A stretch of 64,000 nucleotides of DNA from Bacillus sp. 491mf. GTDB taxonomy: Bacteria > Bacillota > Bacilli > Bacillales > Bacillaceae_G. The DNA is taken from positions 124,001 to 188,000 of the forward strand of contig NZ_FOLV01000001.1 of NCBI RefSeq assembly GCF_900112415.1, written 5' to 3'. The notes below the pieces were generated by a model. It was not told the DNA's origin. It ran no database searches and was given only the letters and a program-made list of their open reading frames with translations. Shown here in pieces: positions 16,552 to 25,034 of the stretch (positions within the stretch are counted from its first letter, which is position 1; every line of letters starts with the position of its first letter). The position numbers and the translations under genes are program-made.

Positions 16552-17409
16552 TTGCAAATTGATGATTTTCATATGATGGTTATCTTAGCGCAAGAGTTAA
16601 ATATGCGAAAGGCCTCGGAGCGCTTATTTGTATCACAACCAGCGCTTAGTCAAAGGCTTCAATCGATGGAAAAACAATGGGGGATGAAATTTTTTATTCG
16701 CTCTCAAAAAGGATTAACGATTACACCAGAAGGCGAAAAAGTAGCGAATTATGCTAAAGATATGTTGGAAAGAGAGGAAGCGATTAAGAGTGAACTAGCA
16801 ACTTTCCAAACGGAAACATATGGAACTTTAAAGATTGCTGTTGCTTCTGTCATTGGGCAATATTGGTTGCCACCAGTTTTAAAGATGTTTGTACAAAAGT
16901 ATCCATTCGTCAAAATTTCTCTCTTTACAGGCTGGAGTAGTGAAGTGCAAAATCACTTTTACGAAGGTGATGTTCATGTAGCGATTTTACGAGGGACACA
17001 AGAATATAAAGGTTATAAGCAACAGTTATTTGAAGATGAGTTGTATTTAGTCGATACAGAAATTAAGGATATTTCCATGTTAAAAGATACCAATAGGCCG
17101 TTCATTCAATTTAAAAGTGATTCAACATATTATGGACAAATTCAAAATTGGTGGTATGGTTTATTTTCTAATCCCCCTAAACGTACGATTGTTGTCGATC
17201 AAATTGAAACGTGTAAACAACTTGTTTTAAATGGTATTGGTTATGCTCTTTTACCGTCTACTGTTTTAAGGGAAGTAAGAGAAAAGACATATAAAACCCC
17301 AGTACAGCTGACGAGAGAAACGTGGTTATTAACAAGTGAATCGGCTAGACAATTGAAACAAGTACAGGCGTTTTTAGATATTATTGAAGAAATTCAAGCA
17401 GGAAAATAA
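16552..17409 (+). CDS. ccpC: LysR-type regulator CcpC
   Basis: CcpC represses citrate synthase and aconitase genes in Bacillus and responds to citrate. The 285-residue protein has a LysR winged helix (residues 1-60) with LNMRKASERLFVSQPALSQR, identical in most positions to B. subtilis CcpC. The effector domain (about 90-285) contains LKIAVASVIGQYWLPPVLK, LFTGWSSEV and PFIQFKSDSTYYGQI. Neighbours ykuL upstream and ykuQ (dapH) downstream are the same as in B. subtilis, except that the flavodoxin genes ykuN-ykuP are missing. Start is TTG 16552 after AAGGGG. Confidence 0.93.
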   Translation: MQIDDFHMMVILAQELNMRKASERLFVSQPALSQRLQSMEKQWGMKFFIRSQKGLTITPEGEKVANYAKDMLEREEAIKSELATFQTETYGTLKIAVASVIGQYWLPPVLKMFVQKYPFVKISLFTGWSSEVQNHFYEGDVHVAILRGTQEYKGYKQQLFEDELYLVDTEIKDISMLKDTNRPFIQFKSDSTYYGQIQNWWYGLFSNPPKRTIVVDQIETCKQLVLNGIGYALLPSTVLREVREKTYKTPVQLTRETWLLTSESARQLKQVQAFLDIIEEIQAGK

Positions 17410-17480
17410 GATTATTTTCTTGCGAGGAGTCTTTTCGTTTGGTAGAGTAACAGTATAAATGGATTTAGGAGGCAACAAGC

Positions 17481-18203
17481 ATGAAAATGATGGATGCAAA
17501 CGAGATTATCTCGTTTATTCAAAAAAGTGAGAAGAAAACTCCTGTAAAGGTATACATAAAAGGGGATTTAAAAGAAATTACATTCCCTGAAACAGTACAA
17601 GCGTTTGTAAATAAAAAATCAGGCGTATTATTCGGGGAATGGTCTGAAATTAAGACAATCCTTGAAGAAAATAAAAAACATGTTGCAGATTACGTTGTAG
17701 AAAATGATCGCCGTAACTCTGCAATCCCAATGCTTGACTTAAAAGGCATTAAAGCACGTATTGAACCAGGTGCTATTATTCGTGATCAGGTTGAAATTGG
17801 TGATAATGCAGTTATTATGATGAACGCAACAATTAACATTGGTGCTGTAATTGGTGAAGGTTCAATGATTGACATGAACGCAGTGCTTGGTGGACGTGCA
17901 ACAGTAGGTAAGAACTGTCACGTTGGAGCAGGAGCTGTCCTTGCAGGCGTTATCGAGCCGCCATCTGCAAAACCAGTTATCGTTGAAGATGATGTTGTAA
18001 TTGGTGCAAACGTAGTAGTTCTAGAAGGTGTTACAGTAGGTAAAGGTGCAGTTGTTGCAGCGGGTGCAGTTGTAACAGAAGACGTACCACCATACACAGT
18101 TGTTGCAGGAACACCAGCACGCGTTATTAAGGAAATTGACGAAAAAACTAAAGCGAAAACAGAAATTAAACAAGAGCTTCGTCAATTAAATCCAGAAGAA
18201 TAA
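17481..18203 (+). CDS. dapH: Tetrahydrodipicolinate N-acetyltransferase
   Basis: Acetylates tetrahydrodipicolinate with acetyl-CoA in the acetylase branch of lysine and meso-diaminopimelate synthesis, used for peptidoglycan and spore dipicolinate. The 240-residue protein has an N-terminal helical domain (1-85) and a left-handed beta-helix from about residue 90, shown by hexapeptide repeats such as [29 protein letters not shown] and [14 protein letters not shown]. It corresponds to YkuQ. A GGAGG lies 9 bases before the ATG. A terminator follows, but dapL begins 54 bases downstream and the pair act in one pathway. Confidence 0.96.
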   Translation: MKMMDANEIISFIQKSEKKTPVKVYIKGDLKEITFPETVQAFVNKKSGVLFGEWSEIKTILEENKKHVADYVVENDRRNSAIPMLDLKGIKARIEPGAIIRDQVEIGDNAVIMMNATINIGAVIGEGSMIDMNAVLGGRATVGKNCHVGAGAVLAGVIEPPSAKPVIVEDDVVIGANVVVLEGVTVGKGAVVAAGAVVTEDVPPYTVVAGTPARVIKEIDEKTKAKTEIKQELRQLNPEE

Positions 18204-18208
18204 AAAAG

Positions 18209-18243
18209 AAAGCGTAAGGGCTTGTAGGCTCTTACGCTTTTTA
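18209..18243 (+). terminator. Hairpin between dapH and dapL
   Basis: The stem AAAGCGTAAGGGC / GCTCTTACGCTTT (18209-18221, 18228-18240) is followed by TTTT. It may reduce rather than abolish transcription into dapL. Confidence 0.8.
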
Positions 18244-18257
18244 TCAATGGTGGTGAA

Positions 18258-19388
18258 ATGATGATAAATAAATTTATTCAAATGCGCAGAGATTTACATC
18301 AAATTCCAGAGATTGGTTTTCAAGAATGGAAAACACAGCAATATATTTTAAATTATATAAATACCCTTCCAAGTGAGTATATGGAAGTAAAGACTTGGAA
18401 AACTGGTGTCATTGTAAAAATACATGGTCGTAATCCAGAAAAAACAATTGGTTATCGCGCTGATATTGACGGACTTCCAATTACAGAAGAGACAGGATAT
18501 GAATTTTCCTCACTACATGAAGGGATGATGCATGCATGCGGACATGATATCCATACGACAATTGGCCTTGGGTTATTAACAGCTTTTGTTACAGAGCGAA
18601 TTGACGATGACCTCGTGTTTATTTTTCAACCAGCTGAGGAAGGACCGGGTGGTGCTCTTCCGTTATTACAAAGTGAGGAATTACAAGTATGGAAACCAGA
18701 TATGATTTTGGGACTCCATATTGCACCAGAATATCCAGTAGGGTCAATTGCGACAAAAGAGGGATTGCTTTTTGCGAATACATCCGAGCTCTACATTGAT
18801 TTGAAAGGGAAAGGTGGACATGCAGCATATCCGCATACAGCGAACGATATGATTGTTGCCGCAAGCCATCTTGTTACGCAACTACAATCTGTTATTAGTC
18901 GCAATGTGAATCCGCTCGATAGTGCAGTTATTACAATCGGGAAAATTACTGGTGGAACAGTACAAAATATTATTGCGGAAAAGGCTCGTTTAGAAGGAAC
19001 GATTCGTACATTATCTGTTGAATCTATGAAACGAGTAAAGGGGCGGATTGAAGCAATTGTTGCTGGAATCGAAACGTCTTTTGGGTGTACAGCGCAGATT
19101 GATTACGGAGCGATGTATCATCAAGTGTATAATGATGAAACGTTAACGAAGGAATTCATGGCGTTTACGGATCAACATACAGATATGAATGTTATCACTT
19201 GCACAGAAGCGATGACAGGAGAGGATTTTGGATATATGCTGCGTGAGATCCCGGGTTTAATGTTTTGGCTTGGTGTTGAATCTGAATACGGTCTACATCA
19301 TGCAAAATTACAGCCAGATGAATCAGCAATTGAAAAAGCGATAATATTTTTAACAACATACGTAAAATGGAAAGGGAACAGGGCGTAA
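18258..19388 (+). CDS. dapL: N-acetyldiaminopimelate deacetylase
   Basis: An M20-family metallopeptidase that removes the acetyl group from N-acetyl-LL-diaminopimelate, the late step of the pathway begun by the neighbouring dapH product. The 376-residue length is that of B. subtilis YkuR. Metal-ligand regions are [16 protein letters not shown] (about 91-106), [10 protein letters not shown] (about 126), HIAPEYPVG and [14 protein letters not shown] near the C-terminus. The dimerisation lid carries GGHAAYPH. The start is one of two adjacent ATGs (18258 or 18261) after TGGTGGTGA. A short hairpin with a T run overlaps the stop. Confidence 0.95.
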   Translation: MMINKFIQMRRDLHQIPEIGFQEWKTQQYILNYINTLPSEYMEVKTWKTGVIVKIHGRNPEKTIGYRADIDGLPITEETGYEFSSLHEGMMHACGHDIHTTIGLGLLTAFVTERIDDDLVFIFQPAEEGPGGALPLLQSEELQVWKPDMILGLHIAPEYPVGSIATKEGLLFANTSELYIDLKGKGGHAAYPHTANDMIVAASHLVTQLQSVISRNVNPLDSAVITIGKITGGTVQNIIAEKARLEGTIRTLSVESMKRVKGRIEAIVAGIETSFGCTAQIDYGAMYHQVYNDETLTKEFMAFTDQHTDMNVITCTEAMTGEDFGYMLREIPGLMFWLGVESEYGLHHAKLQPDESAIEKAIIFLTTYVKWKGNRA

Positions 19389-19405
19389 TGCTTGTTCCTT
19401 TTTTT
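19375..19405 (+). terminator. Terminator of dapL
   Basis: GGAACA (19375-19380) pairs with TGTTCC (19393-19398), followed by seven T. It overlaps the dapL stop codon. Confidence 0.65.
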
Positions 19406-19501
19406 GTATAAGAAAATTTGTATAAATAGTGCGATTTTTTTGAAATTCTAGCACAATGCTTTATAATGGTAGATGGGAGAAGGAGTTGATAGTTAGTTTA
19501 T

Positions 19502-19516
19502 TTATAATAACTATTA
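19502..19516. promoter_or_regulatory. PerR-box-like sequence upstream of ykuU
   Basis: TTATAATAACTATTA matches the PerR consensus TTATAATnATTATAA at 12 of 14 defined positions. It ends 7 bases before the -35 of the ykuU-like promoter. PerR binding is inferred only. Confidence 0.4.
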
Positions 19517-19523
19517 AATGATA

Positions 19524-19552
19524 TTGACTAAAAACTATTTTTCCTATATAAT
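19524..19552 (+). promoter_or_regulatory. Sigma-A promoter of the ykuU-like gene
   Basis: TTGACT (19524-19529), a 17-base spacer and TATAAT (19547-19552) form a near-consensus promoter, about 47 bases before the start codon. Confidence 0.75.
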
Positions 19553-19598
19553 AGAAAAGTATACAAAAATAACTAAAAATTAACGGAGGTTGGTACAT

Positions 19599-20147
19599 AT
19601 GACAGAACGTATGGTAGCAAAACAAGCTCCACGCTTTGAGATGGATGCTGTTATGCCAAACAAAGAATTTGGTAAAGTAAGCCTTGAAGAGATTATGAAA
19701 CAAGACAAATGGACAGTGCTTTTCTTCTATCCAATGGATTTCACTTTCGTATGTCCAACAGAAATTATCGCACTTTCTGATCGTTATGATGAGTTCGAAG
19801 ATTTAGATGCAGAAGTTATTGGTGTATCAACTGATACAATCCATACTCATTTAGCATGGATTAACACTGACCGTACGAAAAATGGTTTAGGCGAGTTAAA
19901 CTATCCATTAGCTGCTGATACAAATCATGCAGTATCTCGTGATTATGGTGTATTACTTGAAGAAGAAGGAATCGCACTTCGTGGTCTATTCATTATTAGC
20001 CCAGAAGGCGAATTAATGTATCAAGTTGTCCATCATAACAACATTGGACGGGAAGTTGACGAAGTACTCCGTGTTCTTCAAGCACTTCAAACTGGCGGAC
20101 TTTGCCCTGCAAACTGGAAACCAGGTCAAGAAACTTTAAACGTTTAA
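19599..20147 (+). CDS. ykuU: 2-Cys peroxiredoxin (YkuU-like)
   Basis: A typical 2-Cys peroxiredoxin of the AhpC/Prx1 class that reduces hydrogen peroxide or organic peroxides in the cytoplasm. It has 182 residues. The peroxidatic cysteine is C52 in DFTFVCPTE and the resolving cysteine C169 in GGLCPANW. B. subtilis YkuU is the homologue and its gene likewise precedes ykuV, whose thioredoxin-like product may reduce it. ATG 19599 lies 9 bases after GGAGG. A strong sigma-A promoter and a PerR-box-like site lie upstream, suggesting induction by peroxide. Confidence 0.93.
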   Translation: MTERMVAKQAPRFEMDAVMPNKEFGKVSLEEIMKQDKWTVLFFYPMDFTFVCPTEIIALSDRYDEFEDLDAEVIGVSTDTIHTHLAWINTDRTKNGLGELNYPLAADTNHAVSRDYGVLLEEEGIALRGLFIISPEGELMYQVVHHNNIGREVDEVLRVLQALQTGGLCPANWKPGQETLNV

Positions 20148-20164
20148 TTTTTGAATAAGTGAAC

Positions 20165-20196
20165 AAGGTCTAGCAAATTGTTGTTAGACCTTTCTC
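20165..20196 (+). terminator. Hairpin between ykuU and ykuV
   Basis: AAGGTCTAGCAA / TTGTTAGACCTT (20165-20176, 20181-20192) pairs with one G-U; only TT plus C-rich sequence follows, so readthrough into ykuV is likely. Confidence 0.6.
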
Positions 20197-20220
20197 TACA
20201 TAATATAAGGAGGAAATGTT

Positions 20221-20679
20221 ATGAAATTACGTGAACCAATGCCTTCCTTAGAAGGAGCAACGACTGTGCTAAATGGAGAAGTAGTCAAGGAATCGCTAAT
20301 TGGCGATAAACCAACATTGATTCATTTTTGGTCTGTTAGCTGTCATTTATGTAAAGAAGCCATGCCGAGTATTAATGAATTCCGTGATAACTATAAAGAT
20401 AAATTAAATGTAATTGCTGTACATATGCCGCGTTCAGAAGAAGATTTAGATCTTGAAAACGTGAAAGCAGTAGCAGCGGAGCACGGAATTGTACAACCTA
20501 TTTTGGTAGACAATCAGCATGCGATTACAGACTCTTTTGAAAATCAATATGTACCAGCATATTACGTGTTTGATAAAAACGGTGTATTGCGTCATTTCCA
20601 AGCGGGCGGTAGTGGTATGCAAATGTTAACAAAACGAGTAAATCGCGTTCTTGATGAAGCTGAAAAAACAGCTGAATAA
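20221..20679 (+). CDS. ykuV: Thiol-disulfide oxidoreductase YkuV
   Basis: A cytoplasmic thioredoxin-fold protein of 152 residues without a signal peptide. The active site is CHLC (C41, C44) in FWSVSCHLCKEAMPS. The cis-proline region is QYVPAYYVFDKNGVLRHFQAG. The TlpA/ResA-like insertion between strand and helix is present. B. subtilis YkuV has the same CxxC context and reduces protein disulfides. It lies 73 bases after ykuU with AAGGAGGAAATGTT just before its ATG, probably partly co-transcribed. Confidence 0.92.
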   Translation: MKLREPMPSLEGATTVLNGEVVKESLIGDKPTLIHFWSVSCHLCKEAMPSINEFRDNYKDKLNVIAVHMPRSEEDLDLENVKAVAAEHGIVQPILVDNQHAITDSFENQYVPAYYVFDKNGVLRHFQAGGSGMQMLTKRVNRVLDEAEKTAE

Positions 20680-20682
20680 AGG

Positions 20683-20712
20683 AAAACCTCCCTTGAACGG
20701 GGAGGTTTTTTA
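20683..20712 (+). terminator. Terminator of ykuV
   Basis: AAAACCTCCC / GGGAGGTTTT (20683-20692, 20700-20709) followed by TT. Confidence 0.85.
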
Positions 20713-20780
20713 GTTTACATTTTATATGAAAATTGTGTAAAATCAATATGGTACATAGAGAAAAAAAGGTAGGGGATAGT

Positions 20781-21647
20781 GTGCAAATCGTAAGTACTAT
20801 ATTGTGTTTCTTTTTATATACATATGTAATTGTAGCAGCAATTTATTTTGGTGTTAGTTTTTATACATATTGTTTAGCGAAAAAAGAAAACCATACGAAC
20901 ACATATGAGTGGGTGAGAGAGTATTTATCACCTGTTGCAGAAATTATGAATGCATTTGCTTTATTTTTATTTGTTGGTTTAATCGCTTTTTCAACGAGCT
21001 TAGTTGGAAATAAAATGACTTTATTTATCCTTGGGGCCATTATTTTTATGTTGTTAGGAATTCGAATTGGTAATATGGTCTTTTGGAATAAGAAGTTGGT
21101 GGAAGGATATACTGGCCTATGTATTCCAGGGCTGTTAGCTGCAATCGTTACTAATATAGAGCATGAGTATTATCAGCTTCATTTTTGGTTAATTATTATT
21201 TTAACGATTGTATCGGTCTTATATATAAGTGCGACTTTTTTAACATATTGCGCATATAAACGAAAAGACAGGAATGCGATATTACTCTTTCGAAAGTGGG
21301 CTTTATTTTGGAGCGTTCAAACGATGATTGTTATAGGAGCAATTGCTATTGTTATGAACGGGTTTGAGATTGTAGGATGGCAAAAGATGATGGAAACGTG
21401 GTGGGTGTTTATTGTTTCATTTGCTGGTTTTTTAGGAGCAACTCATTATTTATTTCATCAGCATCACTATCAGCTTGCGATATTATTTGCTTTTATAAAT
21501 TTATTATTTGCTTTTTTTGGACAAGAAACATTAATGTTTGTATTTCAAACGTTCAGTTCATTTGGAAATATATTCATTTTTGGTATGTTAATATGCATGC
21601 TAGCTTTTTATTTACAGCAATTTTTTTATATTCAAAAACAAAAATAA
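20781..21647 (+). CDS. CydB/YthB-like multi-pass membrane protein
   Basis: A 288-residue integral membrane protein with about eight hydrophobic helices. The start of helix 2, VREYLSPVAEIMNAFALFLF, resembles the 'nrYLSPtWEvtN' region of subunit II of cytochrome bd-type quinol oxidases and of YthB. No subunit I gene is adjacent, so it is an orphan and may not work in an oxidase. GTG 20781 after AGGTAGGGGAT is the best start; an ATG at 20748 has no ribosome site. The C-terminal half is rich in Phe and Ile. The family call is moderate. Confidence 0.65.
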   Translation: MQIVSTILCFFLYTYVIVAAIYFGVSFYTYCLAKKENHTNTYEWVREYLSPVAEIMNAFALFLFVGLIAFSTSLVGNKMTLFILGAIIFMLLGIRIGNMVFWNKKLVEGYTGLCIPGLLAAIVTNIEHEYYQLHFWLIIILTIVSVLYISATFLTYCAYKRKDRNAILLFRKWALFWSVQTMIVIGAIAIVMNGFEIVGWQKMMETWWVFIVSFAGFLGATHYLFHQHHYQLAILFAFINLLFAFFGQETLMFVFQTFSSFGNIFIFGMLICMLAFYLQQFFYIQKQK

Positions 21648-21730
21648 AAACGGACAGACAATCATTACAGCATTTGTTACGTAAAACTACTAAGTTTAAG
21701 TATGTAGTGAATATAGAATGGTAACTGTTG

Positions 21731-21782
21731 GTGAAACTTCCATCATTAGGAATGAAAAGACAATGATGGAAGTTTCACTTTA
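21731..21782 (+). repeat. Family B-related hairpin repeat
   Basis: GTGAAACTTCCATCATT (21731-21747) pairs perfectly with AATGATGGAAGTTTCAC (21762-21778). The loop holds GGAATGAAAAGAC with an ATG at 21752, and TTTATA follows. It shares with family B the A/GGATGAAAA loop and the GTTTCACTTTAT end, but here the whole end is palindromic. Confidence 0.75.
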
Positions 21783-21859
21783 TAAAATATGCTACAATGA
21801 TAGTGGATTATGGTGTATAAGGTCCAAAGCCTTCACATCAAGTTTTTGAAGAGTTAAAG

Positions 21860-21908
21860 AAGATAGGTGGAAGATAAAGAAATTCCACTGATAAAAGTTT
21901 CATTTGAT
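21860..21908 (+). repeat. Family B 3' end, degenerate, upstream of ktrC
   Basis: AGGTGGAAGATAAAGAAA is followed by TTCCACTGATAAAAGTTTCA. A short stem GGTGGAA / TTCCACT encloses a purine-rich loop, as in other family B copies. It ends 29 bases before the ktrC start. Confidence 0.45.
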
Positions 21909-21936
21909 ATGATTTAATATTACTGGAGGAGTTTGT

Positions 21937-22605
21937 GTGGGTACGAAGGAAAAAGAATTTGCTGTTATTGGTCTTGGTCGATTTGGTGGGAGTATTTGTA
22001 GAGAATTAGCGCAATTAGGAATGGAAGTTATGGCGATTGATATGGATGAAGATCGTGTAAATGAGTTTGCAAATATTGCATCTCATGCTGTAATTGCGGA
22101 TTCTACAGATGAGATGGTATTAAAAAGTCTTGGAATTCGAAATTTTGAGCATGTAGTGATTGCAATTGGGGATAATATTCAATCAAGTATTTTAACAACC
22201 CTTATCTTGAAAGAGCTAGGTGTGAAAAATATTACTGTAAAAGCACAAAATGATTATCATGAAAAAGTTCTTCGGAAAATTGGAGCGGATCAAATTGTTC
22301 ACCCTGAGCGCGATATGGGGAAAAGAATCGCCAATAATATTGCCTCAAGTAGCGTTTTGGACTATTTAGAGCTTTCAGATGAGCATAGTATTGTTGAGAT
22401 TATTGCGAACGAAAAGATTGATGGTCATTCATTGATTGAATTAGACATTCGTGCGAAGTTTGGATTAAACATTGTAGCAATTAAGCGTGGGAAGGAAGTT
22501 CTTGTTTCACCGCGTGCGACAGAAAATATTCAAAAGGGAGACATTTTAATTGTAATTGGTCACGATAATGATGTAGACCGTTTCGAAATATTTTTAGCGA
22601 AATAA
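21937..22605 (+). CDS. ktrC: Potassium uptake gating protein KtrC
   Basis: A peripheral RCK protein that gates a KtrD-type potassium channel at the inner membrane face. The 222-residue protein has an RCK-N Rossmann domain (1-135) with VIGLGRFGGSICRELAQLG (residues about 9-27) and an acidic strand end AIDMDED, and an RCK-C domain (about 140-222) with the pattern GHSLIELDIR to GDILIVIGHD. In related Firmicutes the RCK-C domain binds c-di-AMP, closing the channel. Gene order ktrC before rnjA (opposite strand) is as in B. subtilis, without the intervening adeC. GTG start after GGAGGAG. Confidence 0.93.
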   Translation: MGTKEKEFAVIGLGRFGGSICRELAQLGMEVMAIDMDEDRVNEFANIASHAVIADSTDEMVLKSLGIRNFEHVVIAIGDNIQSSILTTLILKELGVKNITVKAQNDYHEKVLRKIGADQIVHPERDMGKRIANNIASSSVLDYLELSDEHSIVEIIANEKIDGHSLIELDIRAKFGLNIVAIKRGKEVLVSPRATENIQKGDILIVIGHDNDVDRFEIFLAK

Positions 22606-22606
22606 T

Positions 22607-22646
22607 AAAAAGGACAATGCCGGCAAAGCGGCATTGTCCTTTTTAT
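22607..22646. terminator. Bidirectional terminator between ktrC and rnjA
   Basis: The 16-base-pair stem 22607-22622 / 22629-22644 (AAAAAGGACAATGCCG / CGGCATTGTCCTTTTT) with loop GCAAAG serves both convergent genes. Confidence 0.95.
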
Positions 22647-24314
22647 TTAAATTTCCATAATGATTGGTAAAATCATTGGTCGACGTTTCGTTTTTTCATA
22701 TAAGAATGGAGCCAATGTATCTGTAATTTCATTTTTGATTTCAGACCACTGTGTTGTTTTGCGCTCCATTACTTTTTCTAAATGAGTTGTAATTAATGTT
22801 TGTGCATCGTTAATTAAATCGCTACTTTCGCGCATATAAACGAATCCACGAGAAATGATATCTGGCCCAGCCGCTACTTGGAAATCCTTCATATCGATGC
22901 TAACAACAACGATAACAAGTCCCTCTTCTGAAAGAATGCGACGATCGCGAAGTACAATGTTACCGATATCGCCGATGCCATTTCCATCGATATAGACAGA
23001 ACCAGACGGAATCTTTCCTGCGATTGCTGCTTCATCTTCACGAAGTGCAAGTACGTCACCATTATCGATTATAAAGCAATTTTCATCGGGGATACCACAA
23101 TCGTTTGCTAATTTTGCATGCATTCGTTGCATACGGTATTCACCGTGAATTGGCATGAAATATTTTGGTTTAATAAGACGTAACATTAGTTTCTGTTCTT
23201 CTTGTCCACCGTGTCCACTTGTATGAATATCAGTCAATGGTCCGTGAATAACTTCAGCACCTGCACGATATAACATGTTAATGGTACGGCTTACACTTAC
23301 CGTGTTTCCTGGGATTGGAGACGAAGAAAAGACTACAGTATCACCTGGAATAATTTGAATTTGACGGTGTGTACCGTTAGCGATGCGAGATAATGCAGCC
23401 ATCGGTTCCCCTTGACTCCCTGTACATAAAATCACAACCTGATTTGCTGGTATGCGATTTAACTGCGAGGATTCAATAATTGTATCTTTCGGACAGCGAA
23501 TATAGCCAAGATTTTGTCCGATTTCCATTGCAGCTTCCATACTTCGACCAAAAACAGCAATTTTCCGATTGTTTGCTACTGCAGCTTCGACAACTTGTTG
23601 CAGTCGATGAATATTAGAAGCAAATGTTGCAAATATAATACGGCCTTCTACTTTACGGAAAATATCCTGGATGCTGTCACCAACGCGGCGCTCAGACATC
23701 GTAAAGTGAGGGACTTCGCTATTCGTGCTATCAGATAGCAGGCAAAGGACACCTTCTTTTCCGATTTCAGCCATCTTCGTTAAGTTTGCTGGCTCACCAA
23801 CTGGTGTAAAATCAAATTTGAAATCTCCTGTATGCACAATCTGTCCTTGCGGTGTTTTCACAACGATACCATATGAATCAGGAATACTATGTGTTGTACG
23901 GAAGAAGGAAACGGATGTTTTTTTGAACTTAATCACGTCGTCTTCTTTAATTTCATGCAATTGTGCTTTTCGCAGTAATCCGTGCTCTTCTAACTTGTTT
24001 TTAATCAGTCCGAGTGCTAGTTTCCCGCCGTAAATTGGAATATTTACTTGGCGCAATAAATAAGGAATCCCGCCGATATGATCTTCGTGACCATGTGTAA
24101 TAATGAGTCCTTTAATTTTTTCTTCATTACGTACGAGATACGTGTAGTCAGGGATGACATAATCAATCCCAAGAAGTTCGTCTTCTGGAAATTTGATTCC
24201 AGCATCAATAATAATAATTTCATCTTGAAATTGAACAGCATATGTATTTTTGCCGATTTCACCGAGTCCGCCAAGCGCGAAAACAGCAGTTTGGTCATTT
24301 TTTAGGAATTTCAT
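22647..24314 (-). CDS. rnjA: Ribonuclease J1
   Basis: Endo- and 5'-3' exoribonuclease of the beta-CASP metallo-beta-lactamase family, central to mRNA turnover and rRNA maturation. The 555-residue length is typical. The HGHEDH motif is at residues 74-79, preceded by [12 protein letters not shown], and other metal-site blocks are HSIPDSYG and HTGDFKFD. The beta-CASP insertion has LLSDSTNSE, and PIHGEYRMQ carries a late metal ligand. A C-terminal RNase J domain follows from about 450. It starts 3 bases after the rpoY stop and forms an operon with it. Confidence 0.97.
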   Translation of the reverse strand: MKFLKNDQTAVFALGGLGEIGKNTYAVQFQDEIIIIDAGIKFPEDELLGIDYVIPDYTYLVRNEEKIKGLIITHGHEDHIGGIPYLLRQVNIPIYGGKLALGLIKNKLEEHGLLRKAQLHEIKEDDVIKFKKTSVSFFRTTHSIPDSYGIVVKTPQGQIVHTGDFKFDFTPVGEPANLTKMAEIGKEGVLCLLSDSTNSEVPHFTMSERRVGDSIQDIFRKVEGRIIFATFASNIHRLQQVVEAAVANNRKIAVFGRSMEAAMEIGQNLGYIRCPKDTIIESSQLNRIPANQVVILCTGSQGEPMAALSRIANGTHRQIQIIPGDTVVFSSSPIPGNTVSVSRTINMLYRAGAEVIHGPLTDIHTSGHGGQEEQKLMLRLIKPKYFMPIHGEYRMQRMHAKLANDCGIPDENCFIIDNGDVLALREDEAAIAGKIPSGSVYIDGNGIGDIGNIVLRDRRILSEEGLVIVVVSIDMKDFQVAAGPDIISRGFVYMRESSDLINDAQTLITTHLEKVMERKTTQWSEIKNEITDTLAPFLYEKTKRRPMILPIIMEI

Positions 24315-24317
24315 AAA

Positions 24318-24530
24318 TTAAACGTTCTCCGCTAATTTGAAATCTGCATATTGCTTTTCGTATTCAAGATGAGCACCAGTAACAGACTGGATAAACTCAA
24401 TATTATATGCGAACTTGTGTAATTTTGTGCGAACTTCTCTTTCAGACCCAGCTTCTAGATATAGCACCTTAGTATTTTCACGTACAGGTACTTCTAGCAT
24501 TTTTTCTTGATAAAATACTTTAAAAATCAT
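24318..24530 (-). CDS. rpoY: RNA polymerase epsilon subunit
   Basis: A 70-residue small subunit of Firmicutes RNA polymerase (YkzG). Recognised from [18 protein letters not shown] at the N-terminus, [15 protein letters not shown] in the middle and the C-terminal stretch [15 protein letters not shown]. It lies directly upstream of rnjA in one transcript, the universal arrangement in Bacillus. A GGAGAGATTG motif precedes the start. Confidence 0.95.
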   Translation of the reverse strand: MIFKVFYQEKMLEVPVRENTKVLYLEAGSEREVRTKLHKFAYNIEFIQSVTGAHLEYEKQYADFKLAENV

Positions 24531-24649
24531 TAAAACAATCTCTCCTTGTCTATGTTTTAGGCTATCTTTTAACTATTATAAAGCAAACGGTTATGATTTT
24601 CATGTTTTTTCGCATAAGAGTGAAGAAAAAAGCCCGGAATGGGCATGAT

Positions 24650-24721
24650 TTAAGCAATTGTTTTTTTTCGAAGCAAATCGTTCCAATATACTTTTAATTT
24701 TTTCTTCAGTTTCTTCAGCAC
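24650..24721 (-). CDS. Possible 23-residue cationic peptide
   Basis: A GTG at 24721 behind AGAAAGGAAGGGACAACC opens 23 codons before TAA. The product begins MLKKLKKKLKVYWNDLLRKK, is strongly basic and would form an amphipathic helix. Downstream on the same strand GCCCATTCCGGGC is followed by six T (24626-24644), a short terminator-like hairpin. A good ribosome site, a compact frame and a terminator support a real mini-gene, but the length is too small for certainty. Function unknown. Confidence 0.4.
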   Translation of the reverse strand: MLKKLKKKLKVYWNDLLRKKTIA

Positions 24722-24824
24722 GGTTGTCCCTTCCTTTCTTTGCTCAAAACATGTATATAATCTTAATTAAAATAAGTAAGAAGAATTAAGTTTCAAAAGA
24801 TGAACTACCTATAAGAAAATATTT

Positions 24825-24875
24825 CGTTCAACTTATAGTATGAGATAGAATAGAAAAGAAAATGCATAAGTTGAA
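24825..24875. promoter_or_regulatory. Perfect 11-base inverted repeat
   Basis: GTTCAACTTAT (24825-24835) and ATAAGTTGAAC (24865-24875) are separated by 29 bases. It may be a pair of operator half-sites or an RNA stem; no regulator is recognised. Confidence 0.45.
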
Positions 24876-25034
24876 CCGTAGTATCGTTTTTATTTCAGTA
24901 TATGCATAGTTAGGCAGAAAGGTTAGATAATAAGCAGTTTATTTATCAATATGTTATACTTTTTTAGTATTTGAAAAAATATTTTTAGTATAATGTGCTA
25001 CGTTTGAATTGATGAAGTAGAAAGGGTTATGTGA

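Larger units (their letters stand above)
24531..25034. other. rpoY-HAD intergenic region
   Basis: This 504-base gap contains the rpoY-rnjA promoter, a possible 23-codon gene (24650-24721), an inverted repeat at 24825-24875 and the start region of the HAD gene. The adenine deaminase gene found near here in B. subtilis is absent. Confidence 0.6.

Noticed and set aside
21784-21936. c-di-AMP (ydaO-type) riboswitch before ktrC
   Set aside because: Potassium transporter genes often have one, but the conserved pseudo-symmetric elements are not present and the gap is filled by family B-like sequence.
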